Counted from the first letter of the stretch, positions 23,501-31,133 are shown. The stretch: 33,834 nucleotides of DNA from Bacteroidota bacterium (GCA_029573235.1 JAKQGX010000013.1:1-33834); one strand, 5' to 3'. Numbers and translations: made by a program. Notes: a model not told the origin generated them from the letters alone.

Positions 23501-25771
23501 GTTGACCGAATAAAACAAATCTCCGCACAAAGAATTTATGAAATAGGATGTGGAGCAGGGCAGTTGCTGTTTGAGCTAGCACCCTCATCTACTCGCTATT
23601 TCGCTTCCGACTTTGCACCTACCGCAATTGATGCTATTCAAAAAACCATTTCCAAGGAACCAACTCGTTGGCAACATGTGAAAGCCACAACGTCGCCGGC
23701 AGATGATTTCGCCATTTGTCGTCAACAGTTGGTGGAGTTGGTACTGATAAACAGTGTGGCACAATATTTCCCTACATCAGAATACCTTATTGAGGTTATT
23801 ACAAAAGCTGCACAAGCATTAGAGAAGGGCGGTTGCATTTTCATTGGCGATATGCAAGGCATGAGTACATTAAAAATGCACCACGCTACAGACTATCTTC
23901 ATCGTGCGGATGAGTTAACCACTGTTGACGCCTTCAATGACGTAATTAAAAACAGAATACACATTGAAGAAGAGTTAGTGGCAGATCCGATGTTCTTTTA
24001 TCTGTTACCATCGGTCATACCGGAAATATCAGGGGTAGATATCCAACTTCGCCGAGGAATGGCATTAAACGAAACGACAAAGTACCACTACGACATTTGG
24101 TTATACGTACGAAATGATATGAAAGCAGTAGCATCGGATACCGTGCTAGATTGGAAAGATGTTCGTACGATAGAGGTATTGGAGGAAAGATTGCAAAAAC
24201 ATCCACCCTCCATTTTGGAAATAAAAAACATTACAAATGCCCGCACCGTTAAAGACCATGCGCTGCTTCAACAATTAACTACTGCCACAGGAGACCAATT
24301 GATATCCGGAATAAAAAACCATATTGCAGCTATCGAAGGTGGGTGGCAACCAGAGCATTTTTGGAATATAGCATCTCGATGGAATTACCGTGCTCACATT
24401 CGTTGGGCTACGGATGGTACCGATGGACTTTTTAATGTGGTGTTGATACCTAACGACCGCAACTATGTTATCCCAGAAGTATCGCTTAACCCCAACGCAT
24501 TGTTGAATGATTTTATCAGAGAACCGGTTGTGAAGAATGAAATCTTTTTAGAACCGGAAACAATACAACAATGGAAGGCAGATCTGTATGCGCAGCTGCC
24601 CAAGTATATGGTGCCGGATGATTTTGTAGTGCTCAAGCAATTTCCTCTAACCCCGAATAAAAAGATTGATCGTAAAGCACTCCCCAAGCCGGCGTTAAGA
24701 AAATCAGAAAAAATGAAAGCACACCGTGCCATGACGCATGAAGAAAAGCTCGTAGCTTCGGTTTGGACAGAGGTATTGGGCGTTGATGACTTATCTCCAC
24801 TGGATGATTTCTTTCAATTGGGAGGGCACTCGCTATTGGCTGTAAAGGTGATGACAGCACTCGAAAAGAAAACCGGCAAACGACTGACCATAGCTACCCT
24901 TTTTGAAAATGGTACTATTGAAGCACTGGCACGAAAACTGACAGTTAGCAATATAGAAGTAGATAATGCCAAAGAATGGAACGTATTGGTGCCCATGAAG
25001 ACATTGGGAAGCAAGCCTCCGGTATTCTTTATTCATGGTGCAGATTTGAACGTTATTCTTTTCCGTTCTGTAAGTGAATTTTTGGATGAAGACCAACCTG
25101 TATTTGGACTACAAGCATTAGGTATCAACAGAGAAATGGACATTCCATTGACCATGGAGCAAATGACAGCTTGTTATGTAGCAGATATGTTAAAAGCTTA
25201 TCCCAGCGGGCCTTACGCCATAGCGGGCTATTCATTGGGTGGGTTTATAGCTTTTGAAATAGCAAAGCAGTTGCAACAAATGGGGAAAGAGGTTGCCATG
25301 ATAGGCATTATAGACACTTTTGCGGGTAATACTTTTGAAGGTAATTTGATTAATCGCATCATTCATGAAGCAAAAAAAATGAGTTTTTTAGCCGGCACCG
25401 TCTTGGCTCGCCCCAAGGAAGCAATAAGTTACCAGCTATCAGTCATTGCTCAAAAAATGCGAATGCGATTTGTGAAAGATGGTGATATACCCAAGGATAA
25501 ATTCACCAATTACGAAGCCGAGATATATAAAAAATACAGTGTTGCAATAGATGCTTACCACCTTGCCGAAGCGCAAATAAAGGTAACCCTTTTCACTGTG
25601 CAGGATCGTCTATATTATTTAGAAGATCCGCAAACGATGGGGTGGAAACAGTATGCCCTAAAGGGTGTTCGTACCATTGTAGTGCCAGGCAATCACAAGT
25701 CTGTATTGTATCCTCCGCATGACAAATCATTGGCAAGAGCCATTCAGCAGGAGTTAAACGCGATTTCATAA
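20582..25771 (+). CDS. NRPS termination module: C-A(N-methyltransferase)-PCP-TE
   Basis: 1729 residues. The C domain (20-450) has an intact HHIVGDG at 152-158, and its N-terminus (EPQREIWLSCAIGGDDANKA) looks like C domains that follow PKS modules. A2 (475-912 plus 1325-1372) has YTSGSTGNPKG at 622 and YKTGD at 845. Pocket residues 668, 669, 672, 711, 734, 736, 758, 766, 767 and 1361 read DILQLGMIWK, near a glycine code. Between A8 (about 872-882) and A9 (about 1339) sits an inserted methyltransferase (about 925-1320) with IYEIGCGAGQL and INSVAQYFP, as in NRPS N-methylating modules. PCP (1385-1455) carries Ser1417. The type I TE (1478-1729) has Ser1551 (GYSLGG), Asp1578 and His1705. An in-frame TAG lies just before the ATG, fixing the start. 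Receives the acyl chain from the upstream protein, adds one N-methylated residue and releases the product. Confidence 0.93.
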   Translation: MPTLLPVAYNPFSEGRNIEKVIHTNEPQREIWLSCAIGGDDANKAYNESFSLKMSGKLHVAALEKAITTLIQKHEALRATISPNGEYVIIYNDCPATLSIVDWSNAGTPDVLFQSFQKEIAQTLLDIYEGPLFKVFLHRLSAEEHIFTLLIHHIVGDGWSLGVILGELSKLYNSFAELNTAPMTTTMQISDYAWVDTAYKESEAYQQNEAYWLQQFSDDIPFLDLPTDHPRQSPRTYRGNRIDQTLATSHIEGIKALCAQAGTSMVTTILALFEVLLYKITQQEKLIVGLPAAGQAASGLDDVIGHCVHLLPLRTTIDPGQTFIDYLKKRKGEVLDAYEHQRLTFGELIKKLYIPRDASRVALAPVMLNIDLGMEKAISFKGIQTKLISNPRAFENFELYLNATDAQGGMILEWSYNTDLFEEATIVSFNRQLEAILTKAIADPNNKISELISNSAAKPSVSHGSIQSLPSIWSLNSLLQSSFSEHHNKTAVSCNGISLSYQQLQEQSDRLTAYLIDKGVKKGDIVAVALDRSLEMLVSILAVLKTGAAYLPIDPDYPKERKAFMLQDAAAKMLITSRSNKTIGSEAILKVIVEDIWIALPVVTQPLDLPAIDGSSLAYVLYTSGSTGNPKGVMITHGNLVNFLWSMKEAPGIQQYDKLLAITSISFDIAGLELFLPLVTGATLIIADSNTARDGALLLDLMEQSQATFMQATPSTWQMLLDAGWQKKRSMKLLSGGEGMPAALADMLLPLCDELWNMYGPTETTIWSTIKKITSAEQPITIGRPIHNTWVYIMDENDNPVEEKHVGEIYIGGEGVAAGYWNREDLTKEKFVSYINEQQETIILYKTGDLGKMLADGEIQCLGRKDFQIKLRGHRIELGEIESKISGMDSVKQAVVIAREDMPGDKRLIAYVTLNESATSIAALGWEERWEALYKKGMEGKYMFDHSALDSVVLDEVTTAEVAQQHQEWLQTTVDRIKQISAQRIYEIGCGAGQLLFELAPSSTRYFASDFAPTAIDAIQKTISKEPTRWQHVKATTSPADDFAICRQQLVELVLINSVAQYFPTSEYLIEVITKAAQALEKGGCIFIGDMQGMSTLKMHHATDYLHRADELTTVDAFNDVIKNRIHIEEELVADPMFFYLLPSVIPEISGVDIQLRRGMALNETTKYHYDIWLYVRNDMKAVASDTVLDWKDVRTIEVLEERLQKHPPSILEIKNITNARTVKDHALLQQLTTATGDQLISGIKNHIAAIEGGWQPEHFWNIASRWNYRAHIRWATDGTDGLFNVVLIPNDRNYVIPEVSLNPNALLNDFIREPVVKNEIFLEPETIQQWKADLYAQLPKYMVPDDFVVLKQFPLTPNKKIDRKALPKPALRKSEKMKAHRAMTHEEKLVASVWTEVLGVDDLSPLDDFFQLGGHSLLAVKVMTALEKKTGKRLTIATLFENGTIEALARKLTVSNIEVDNAKEWNVLVPMKTLGSKPPVFFIHGADLNVILFRSVSEFLDEDQPVFGLQALGINREMDIPLTMEQMTACYVADMLKAYPSGPYAIAGYSLGGFIAFEIAKQLQQMGKEVAMIGIIDTFAGNTFEGNLINRIIHEAKKMSFLAGTVLARPKEAISYQLSVIAQKMRMRFVKDGDIPKDKFTNYEAEIYKKYSVAIDAYHLAEAQIKVTLFTVQDRLYYLEDPQTMGWKQYALKGVRTIVVPGNHKSVLYPPHDKSLARAIQQELNAIS

Positions 25772-25797
25772 TGCTCATTACTCGAATACGATAGCCT

Positions 25798-26502
25798 ATG
25801 ATACCTGTTTATGTTTTGAAGATTGACAGGGATATCTACCATGAAGACACACACCCTTATGAGCATTGGGTAGATGCCGCAAAAAGAAAGAAAATTGCCG
25901 GATTCAAACGAAAAGAAGATGCATGGCGCTGCTTATTATCTGATTTGCTTATTCGATATGTGATGTGTCGCTACTTTGGCTTTTCATTGCAGCATTTATC
26001 TTATGATTACAATCCTTTTGGGAAACCATCGATTGCTCACCAAAAGCAATGGCATTTCAATGTGGCTCATTCCGGCGATTGGGTTGTGGCGGCAATAAAT
26101 TCCGCACCCATTGGCATCGATATCGAACAAATGACGGCTGTGGATTTAGATATAGCCATGCATTATTTTTCGAAATGGGAGCAGCAACAACTATTTTCAT
26201 TACCCTTGTTTATGCAACCCTCTTATTTTTTTGAATTATGGACGTTGAAAGAAAGTTTTTTAAAGTGTGAAGGCAGTGGATTGTCCACACCATTATCATC
26301 TTTTTCTATCATAAAGCCCTCGGGCAATGAGATTGCATTATACAACGACAAGCACCAACTGCTTCCCTATTCCTTTAGCCAACCTAATGTGGATGCCGAT
26401 TATAAAATGGCAATTTGCACACCGGAATCCCTTGCTGCTATTGACGTACACTCGGTAGCATTACCCCTTTTGATGGACTACTTTTTACAAAAAAAACTAT
26501 GA
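25798..26502 (+). CDS. 4'-phosphopantetheinyl transferase, Sfp type
   Basis: 234 residues, the two-domain Sfp/Gsp length. The magnesium-binding GIDIE (106-110; Asp108 and Glu110) and the WTLKES motif (148-153, with Lys151 and Glu152) are intact, as are the FGKPSI and FNVAHSGDWVVAAI segments. It moves phosphopantetheine from CoA to the conserved Ser of carrier proteins, here most likely the three in the two megasynthases (Ser556, Ser1552 and Ser1417). The start is 26 bases after the NRPS stop with no terminator between them, so it is the last gene of the operon. Confidence 0.92.
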   Translation: MIPVYVLKIDRDIYHEDTHPYEHWVDAAKRKKIAGFKRKEDAWRCLLSDLLIRYVMCRYFGFSLQHLSYDYNPFGKPSIAHQKQWHFNVAHSGDWVVAAINSAPIGIDIEQMTAVDLDIAMHYFSKWEQQQLFSLPLFMQPSYFFELWTLKESFLKCEGSGLSTPLSSFSIIKPSGNEIALYNDKHQLLPYSFSQPNVDADYKMAICTPESLAAIDVHSVALPLLMDYFLQKKL

Positions 26503-26536
26503 TGTAATCACAGTGTAAAATACCCAAATAGCGGTA

Positions 26537-26566
26537 TTGCATAAGAGAGTATATTCTCTAAGTTTG
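26537..26566 (+). promoter_or_regulatory. Bacteroidota promoter with internal inverted repeat
   Basis: TTG (26537-26539), a 19-base spacer and TAAGTTTG (26559-26566) fit the phylum consensus closely. The spacer holds AGAGA and TCTCT as a 5-bp inverted repeat separated by 6 bases, which could be an operator. The gene begins at 26585. Confidence 0.65.
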
Positions 26567-26584
26567 TAAAAAAATAGAATTATT

Positions 26585-27235
26585 ATGAAGAAAATTATTT
26601 GCGCACTCATGACCGTTATCGTAGCGTTTTCGGCTAACGCTCAAAAGATAAAATGGGATAAAGGTGATTTGAAAGTGTTGTCCGGACAGACACAATTAGC
26701 TACTGAAATAGTATATGAAAACCTACAGGTATCCAAAATGCCGGAAGAGCAGTTTGTGAACGAACGCCGAGAAAATGATAATAAAGAAAAGGCTGGAGCC
26801 GGTGATAAGTTTTATGAAAATTGGCATGAGGCTAAGAAAACCAAATACCCCAAACGGTTGAATGATTATATTCATAAGTCCAGCAAAGAAAAAGTAACCG
26901 CCAGTGAAAACAATTCGGCAGCTACGTACAAACTCATTTTGAAGCCCAACAATATTGATCTTGGTAAGGGACGTTATTTTGGCACCAAGCCTGCTTTGGT
27001 GGATTTTGATATTACGATTGTAGAAGTAGCCAATCCGAGCGTAGTGGTTGCACATGGTGTTGCTACCCAAGTGAAAGGAGAAGCCAAAGCTCCTAAAGGC
27101 AGTGGATGGATTCCCGGAGGTGCCGGTGCCGTTATGGATGCTGCAAACCGCTCGCAAAATTTTGAAGCTACTAACAGAGTTGCCGAAAGCTTTGAATTGT
27201 TGGCAACCGCTATCGGGAAAGCAATGAAGAAATAA
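26585..27235 (+). CDS. Exported protein of unknown function
   Basis: 216 residues with a signal peptide (MKKIICALMTVIVAFSANA, cleavage before Gln20). The mature chain opens with KIKWDKGDLKVLSGQTQLATEI, followed by a lysine- and glutamate-rich region (about 50-110). A beta-rich part then ends at VDFDITIVEVANPSVVVAHGVATQVKGEA, and the last segment is glycine- and alanine-rich (GSGWIPGGAGAVMDAANRS). The C-terminus is a helix ending AIGKAMKK. No family recognised. A strong promoter in front and a terminator behind make it a single-gene unit, independent of the NRPS-PKS operon although next to it. Confidence 0.75.
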   Translation: MKKIICALMTVIVAFSANAQKIKWDKGDLKVLSGQTQLATEIVYENLQVSKMPEEQFVNERRENDNKEKAGAGDKFYENWHEAKKTKYPKRLNDYIHKSSKEKVTASENNSAATYKLILKPNNIDLGKGRYFGTKPALVDFDITIVEVANPSVVVAHGVATQVKGEAKAPKGSGWIPGGAGAVMDAANRSQNFEATNRVAESFELLATAIGKAMKK

Positions 27236-27265
27236 AGTGCTATAACGATATCAACCTATTTATTC

Positions 27266-27295
27266 AAGACAGTCTCGAAAAGACTGTCTTTTTTT
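27266..27295 (+). terminator. Intrinsic terminator
   Basis: AAGACAGTCT and AGACTGTCTT form a perfect 10-bp stem around a CGAAA loop, followed by T residues. It lies about 30 bases after the stop of the exported orphan gene. Confidence 0.9.
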
Positions 27296-27447
27296 GTCTC
27301 TATGTGATAATAAAAGAAGCGCCATAGTGCTGCACTTTTGTTGTTCATGAATCAATATGACCATTGTCATTATTTTTATTGATAATCGTTAGCTGTATGG
27401 CAATGTGTAGCTTTTACTTTTACCCTCCCCAACAGTTTTTATGTTGT

Positions 27448-27843
27448 ATGACACGGAAAAGTTTAGCACAGTTTTTCTCGGAGCAAGAGTCGTGGCAGCA
27501 TACGCTAGACTATATCCTGCAGCAAAATATCGAATTGAAGAATAGCTTATCTGCCATTGACAGCAAAATGATTGATGCCGATGTATTGGAGCAATTAGAA
27601 AAATTCCAAAACCGATTTATAGAAAAAGATGTGTTGATATCGCTATTAAGGCATGATATTATTTCGTTGGAAGAACTCTTGAAAAACGATTATTCCAATG
27701 AGTTGCAATATTTACAGATTGTTCGGAAGCACGAAAGCCTAAAGAAAGACATTCAACGATTGGAAGTTGAGTTTATCTTGTTGAAGTCTAAGTTTAATAT
27801 CTTTCTTAATAATCTTACTCACAACACAGATTACGAAGCATAA
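27448..27843 (+). CDS. Small coiled-coil/helical protein of unknown function
   Basis: 131 residues from ATG 27448. The chain is helical and highly charged (SLAQFFSEQESWQHTLDYIL, QNIELKNSLSAI, then repeated LEQLEKFQNRFIEKDVLISLLRHDI) with a coiled coil in the second half. No cysteine, signal peptide or membrane helix is seen in this version. A longer reading from TTG 27364 adds a hydrophobic stretch but lacks a good start and the rest of the protein looks cytosolic. Similar small proteins with an FF-E-Q-W start occur across Bacteroidota as uncharacterised genes, from memory. It converges with the response regulator. Confidence 0.6.
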   Translation: MTRKSLAQFFSEQESWQHTLDYILQQNIELKNSLSAIDSKMIDADVLEQLEKFQNRFIEKDVLISLLRHDIISLEELLKNDYSNELQYLQIVRKHESLKKDIQRLEVEFILLKSKFNIFLNNLTHNTDYEA

Positions 27844-27915
27844 GCAGCGAAGTTATCTCCCTACAAAGCGGGATGCTGTTGAGTTGCAAAAAGGGAATTG
27901 GTAAAACGAGGTAGT

Positions 27916-28968
27916 TTAATTGGCGAGTTCTTTTAGTTTCTTCTCGTTTAAGATGATGATGTCGCCTTCTACAATATCAATCAATTTCTCATCTTTAAAA
28001 TCATGTAAGGTGCGAATGACAGATTCCTTCGCTGTTCCGGCAATATTGGCTAAGTTTTCCCGACTAATATTCATGGGTGTTTCGGTGTTGGCAAATAGTT
28101 TTTTTCGAATAGCTAGGATCGACTCAGCTACTTTTTTGCGAAGTGAATTATAGGCCATCCCTAACAGTTGTGATTCGCGTTCGGTGACGTTATTGGCCAA
28201 TACTTTGATAAATTGCTTCATCACTTCTGCATTGTTGTTGATGAGCTTCTCAAAGTCATCACGAGCAATAATGGCTAATTCTGCTTCTTCCATTACCTCT
28301 GCAGTTTCTTTATAAACAGCATCTTCCAACATGGCTATGTAGCCGAAAAAATCCCCTTCTTTATACAGTTCTGTGATGTATTCTTTACCGTCATTATTGG
28401 TGCGATAAGCCTTTACCTTTCCCTTGTGTATATAATACATTCGGTGCGGTCGGTTGCCCTCGGAGTAGATGATTTGTTTTTTCTTGTATTTGGCTACTAC
28501 CCTATCTTTGGTGAAGTCTTCCAACAACTCTTTGCTGCCTACTTTGGTCAGCAAGTCATTTACTTTTTCAATATTACCCGATAGTTCTTCTTTCAACGAA
28601 TCTACTCTGCGCAAGCGTGTTTCAACCGCGCTTAGTAATTCGGCACCGCTAAAGGGTTTGGTAATATAATCGTCGGCACCCATTTCCATACCGCGTCTCA
28701 TTTCGGCTCGTTCGGCTTTGGCGGTGAGGAAGATAAAAGGAATGTTTTGGGTTTCTTTGTTTTTCTGCAAGGTATGAATGACGCCATATCCATCTAGTAT
28801 CGGCATCATGATATCACATATTATCAAGTCCGGTTTCTCTTGGAATGCCGTTGACAATCCTTCCTTGCCATCGGCAGCCGTAAGCACTTTATAGCCGGCA
28901 AGCTCCATAATTTCCGCCATGTTTTCACGGATTTCTAAGTTGTCTTCTATAAGTAATATTGTTTTCAT
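27916..28968 (-). CDS. Response regulator: REC - cyclic-nucleotide-binding - Crp-type HTH
   Basis: 350 residues. The receiver domain (1-122) has acidic Glu8-Asp9, phospho-acceptor Asp52 (IICDIMMPILDG), Thr (FLTAKAE) and Lys (YITKPF). A short helical linker precedes a cNMP-binding-like barrel (about 145-235, with YYIHKGKVKAY, EGDFFGYIAML and ETAEVMEEAELAII). A Crp-type winged helix follows (about 265-345: ISRENLANIAGTAKESVIRTLHDFKDEKLI). This puts a two-component phospho-switch and an FNR/CRP effector fold on one DNA-binding protein. The barrel lacks the usual RxxAxV phosphate-binding Arg, so it may not bind cAMP. Its ATG overlaps the kinase stop by 4 bases. Confidence 0.9.
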   Translation of the reverse strand: MKTILLIEDNLEIRENMAEIMELAGYKVLTAADGKEGLSTAFQEKPDLIICDIMMPILDGYGVIHTLQKNKETQNIPFIFLTAKAERAEMRRGMEMGADDYITKPFSGAELLSAVETRLRRVDSLKEELSGNIEKVNDLLTKVGSKELLEDFTKDRVVAKYKKKQIIYSEGNRPHRMYYIHKGKVKAYRTNNDGKEYITELYKEGDFFGYIAMLEDAVYKETAEVMEEAELAIIARDDFEKLINNNAEVMKQFIKVLANNVTERESQLLGMAYNSLRKKVAESILAIRKKLFANTETPMNISRENLANIAGTAKESVIRTLHDFKDEKLIDIVEGDIIILNEKKLKELAN

Positions 28969-30134
28969 CGGAGTGATTTGTACGCTTTGTTGAAATGGAT
29001 AATGAACGTAGTGCCTACTTGCAACTGGCTTGTAAAGGTAATATTACCATGCATAAGTTCTACATATTTTGCAACGATGTGCAGCCCTAAGCCGGTACCT
29101 TGAATGTTTGATACATTTTCCCCTCTGAAGAAGCGTTCAAACAAATGCTCTTGATCGGCAGCCGAAATGCCTATTCCTTGGTCGGCAATTTCCAACACTA
29201 GTTTATGGTCTTTCTCGTAGGTACGAATTGTGATTTCCTTTCCTTCTTCTGAAAATTTTACAGCATTGGACACTAAGTTCATTAATATATTTCGGAACAA
29301 CGAAAGGTCGAGCAACACCATGCTTTCTCCCTGATGAGAATAGGTTAGTTTTTGATTGGGTTTTAAGATGGTATTTAGCTCTTTTAATAGCTCATTGATC
29401 CGCTCTTCAATATTAAATGGCGCAAAGCGAATTTGTATTCGTCCTTCTTCAATTTTGCCAACGGATAAAAAATCGTTTAAGATATCATTCAGCATATTGC
29501 CTGATGATATGATGCGTAGAATATGCTTTTCGCGCTTCGTTTGGTCTTCTGTTTTGGTGTATTGTGAAATGAGATAGGCAGAGGATAGGATGGTGCTCAA
29601 GGGAGTTCTGAATTCATGAGAAGCCATTGATACAAATCGTGACTTTAGTTCATTGAGTTCTTTTTCTTTTGCCAATGCTTCCGTTAAGGATTGGGTTCTT
29701 TCTTCTACCCGCTTTTCCAATTTGGAGTTCAGTTGCAATAAGGCTTGTTCTGATTTTTTTCGTACCGTAATATCGCTGATAAAAGCAATGGTAAAGCGCT
29801 CCCCATTGGCATCGTAGGGGCTAAGGCTTACCTCAACAGGAAATTCAGTTTTATCTTTTTTGATACCAAATAAATCCCTCCCTGCACCCATGGGGCGGCT
29901 GTGTGCATCACCCTCGTTGAATTGCTTGCGAAGTTGGGTATGCCCCTTCCTGTAGTGAATGGGAATAAGTATTTCTATTTTTTGGTGCAGCAACTCTTCT
30001 TTTTTATATCCAAATTGACGTAAGCAAAAATCATTAGCCATAATAATTTCACCGCTGCTGTTAGATACCAATATACCTATTGCGGCATTGTTAAATAAAG
30101 CTTCAAATTCCCGACCGGCGTTTGTTAAAGGCAT
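28965..30134 (-). CDS. PAS-domain sensor histidine kinase
   Basis: 389 residues. A PAS domain with PAC segment (about 5-125: FEALFNNAAIGILVSNSSGEI, then FTIAFISDITVRKKSE) leads to a coiled coil (about 125-160), a HisKA domain with His173 (SMASHEFRTPLSTI), and a HATPase domain with NLVSNAVKFSEEG (N box), ADQGIGI (G1), FERFFRG (F) and GTGLGLHIV (G2). There is no membrane segment, so it is a soluble sensor. It phosphorylates the downstream REC-Crp regulator, encoded by the overlapping gene. The ligand or cofactor of the PAS domain cannot be told from sequence; there is no obvious heme or flavin signature. Confidence 0.93.
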   Translation of the reverse strand: MPLTNAGREFEALFNNAAIGILVSNSSGEIIMANDFCLRQFGYKKEELLHQKIEILIPIHYRKGHTQLRKQFNEGDAHSRPMGAGRDLFGIKKDKTEFPVEVSLSPYDANGERFTIAFISDITVRKKSEQALLQLNSKLEKRVEERTQSLTEALAKEKELNELKSRFVSMASHEFRTPLSTILSSAYLISQYTKTEDQTKREKHILRIISSGNMLNDILNDFLSVGKIEEGRIQIRFAPFNIEERINELLKELNTILKPNQKLTYSHQGESMVLLDLSLFRNILMNLVSNAVKFSEEGKEITIRTYEKDHKLVLEIADQGIGISAADQEHLFERFFRGENVSNIQGTGLGLHIVAKYVELMHGNITFTSQLQVGTTFIIHFNKAYKSLR

Positions 30135-30220
30135 TGTTTACAATATTCCTAGCGAATATAGTGCTGTTTTCTTTGATAATAGAGGATGGTACGATACAGC
30201 GGATAATTGTATTGATTTTT

Positions 30221-30248
30221 TTGTTTTTCCAAAATTGTTATTATCTTG
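30221..30248 (+). promoter_or_regulatory. Near-consensus Bacteroidota promoter
   Basis: TTG (30221-30223), an 18-base gap and TATCTTG (30242-30248), one T short of TAnnTTTG. A start of transcription near 30255 would leave only the TTG at 30273 as initiation codon for the gene that follows. Confidence 0.4.
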
Positions 30249-30272
30249 TCGCAACATCTAAAACTATTCGTT

Positions 30273-31133
30273 TTGAAACGCTTTTTACTTTCTATTGCTA
30301 TACTTCTGCCGTTCTTATCACAGGCACAGCGCCATCATGAAGTGGGTTTGTTTGCTGGTGTCAGCAACTATCGGGGCGATTTACAAGATAAATGGTTTCC
30401 GAGTACCGGGTATAAGCCCAATGCAGGTGTTTTCTACAAGTATTTTACCAATCCTCGTGTGGGTATTCGCTTGGGTGCAAATTATTCCAAAATCACAGCT
30501 GCCGACAGCTTGTCCGATATCCCCGTAAAGAAAACGCGCAACCTTCGTTTTGAATCCAATTTATTTGAACTTCATGCCGGTTTAGAAATAAACTTATTAG
30601 GTGTGGATAGAGAGCGCTCTAAAGTGTCACCCTATATCTTCGGTGGTATCTCTGCTTTCTATTTCAACCCTTATACAGATGGTTTAGATGGGAAAAAAGT
30701 AATGCTTCGCCCGCTGAGTACCGAAGGACAAGGCATGGCGCAATACCCCGACAGAAAGCCCTATAGCAATGTGAATGTAGCATTACCATTTGGTGGAGGG
30801 ATGAAATTTTTTCTCGGCAAAGCGTTGATGATTTGTACAGAAGTAGGCTTTCGATATACCGCTACCGACTATTTGGACGATGTGAGCAAGTCTTACGTAA
30901 ACCAAGATGAACTCTTTAAAAATAGAGGTAAACAGTCGGTTGATTTGTCCTTTAGAAGTGATGAATTGCCCGGTGAAAAAGTGCCTTATCCGGACTTCGG
31001 CTTCCAACGTGGAGACAGTAAAGGAAATGATTGGTTTTGGTATGGAGGTATTAGCTTATCCGTATATTTTGATGCTTTCGGAAATGCTGCTACCTACTGG
31101 CAATCTAAGTGTCCCGGGTTATTTGGACGATAA
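30273..31133 (+). CDS. DUF6089-like outer-membrane protein
   Basis: 286 residues. The signal peptide (MKRFLLSIAILLPFLSQAQ, first residue read from TTG) begins at 30273; the earlier TTG at 30246 only adds a polar extension. No ATG precedes the signal peptide. The mature part opens RHHEVGLFAGVSNYRGDL and continues in amphipathic strands (VGIRLGANYSKI, LFELHAGLEINL, YIFGGISAFYFNP, VNVALPFGGGMKFFLG, EVGFRYTATDYLDDVS), typical of an 8-strand-like barrel. The NYRGDLQ, GLDGKK and TATDYLDDVS motifs match DUF6089 proteins as I recall them. Outer-membrane location inferred; function unknown. A terminator follows. Confidence 0.75.
   Translation: MKRFLLSIAILLPFLSQAQRHHEVGLFAGVSNYRGDLQDKWFPSTGYKPNAGVFYKYFTNPRVGIRLGANYSKITAADSLSDIPVKKTRNLRFESNLFELHAGLEINLLGVDRERSKVSPYIFGGISAFYFNPYTDGLDGKKVMLRPLSTEGQGMAQYPDRKPYSNVNVALPFGGGMKFFLGKALMICTEVGFRYTATDYLDDVSKSYVNQDELFKNRGKQSVDLSFRSDELPGEKVPYPDFGFQRGDSKGNDWFWYGGISLSVYFDAFGNAATYWQSKCPGLFGR

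Noticed and set aside
23350-24540. Methyltransferase as an independent enzyme
   Set aside because: It lies inside the A domain between A8 and A9 with the frame continuous, the standard place for NRPS N-methyltransferases.
14045-26502. Link to TAN-1057, a dipeptide antibiotic from a Flexibacter strain containing a beta-amino acid and an N-methyl group
   Set aside because: The A1 pocket does not look basic-residue-specific, and extension plus transamination gives a beta,gamma-diamine rather than beta-homoarginine. No ureido or guanidine-forming genes are present.
27364-27447. N-terminal extension of the small coiled-coil gene from TTG, giving a signal-like stretch
   Set aside because: It needs a TTG start, is cysteine-rich and unlike the rest of the protein, and the ATG at 27448 fits the expected start of similar proteins.
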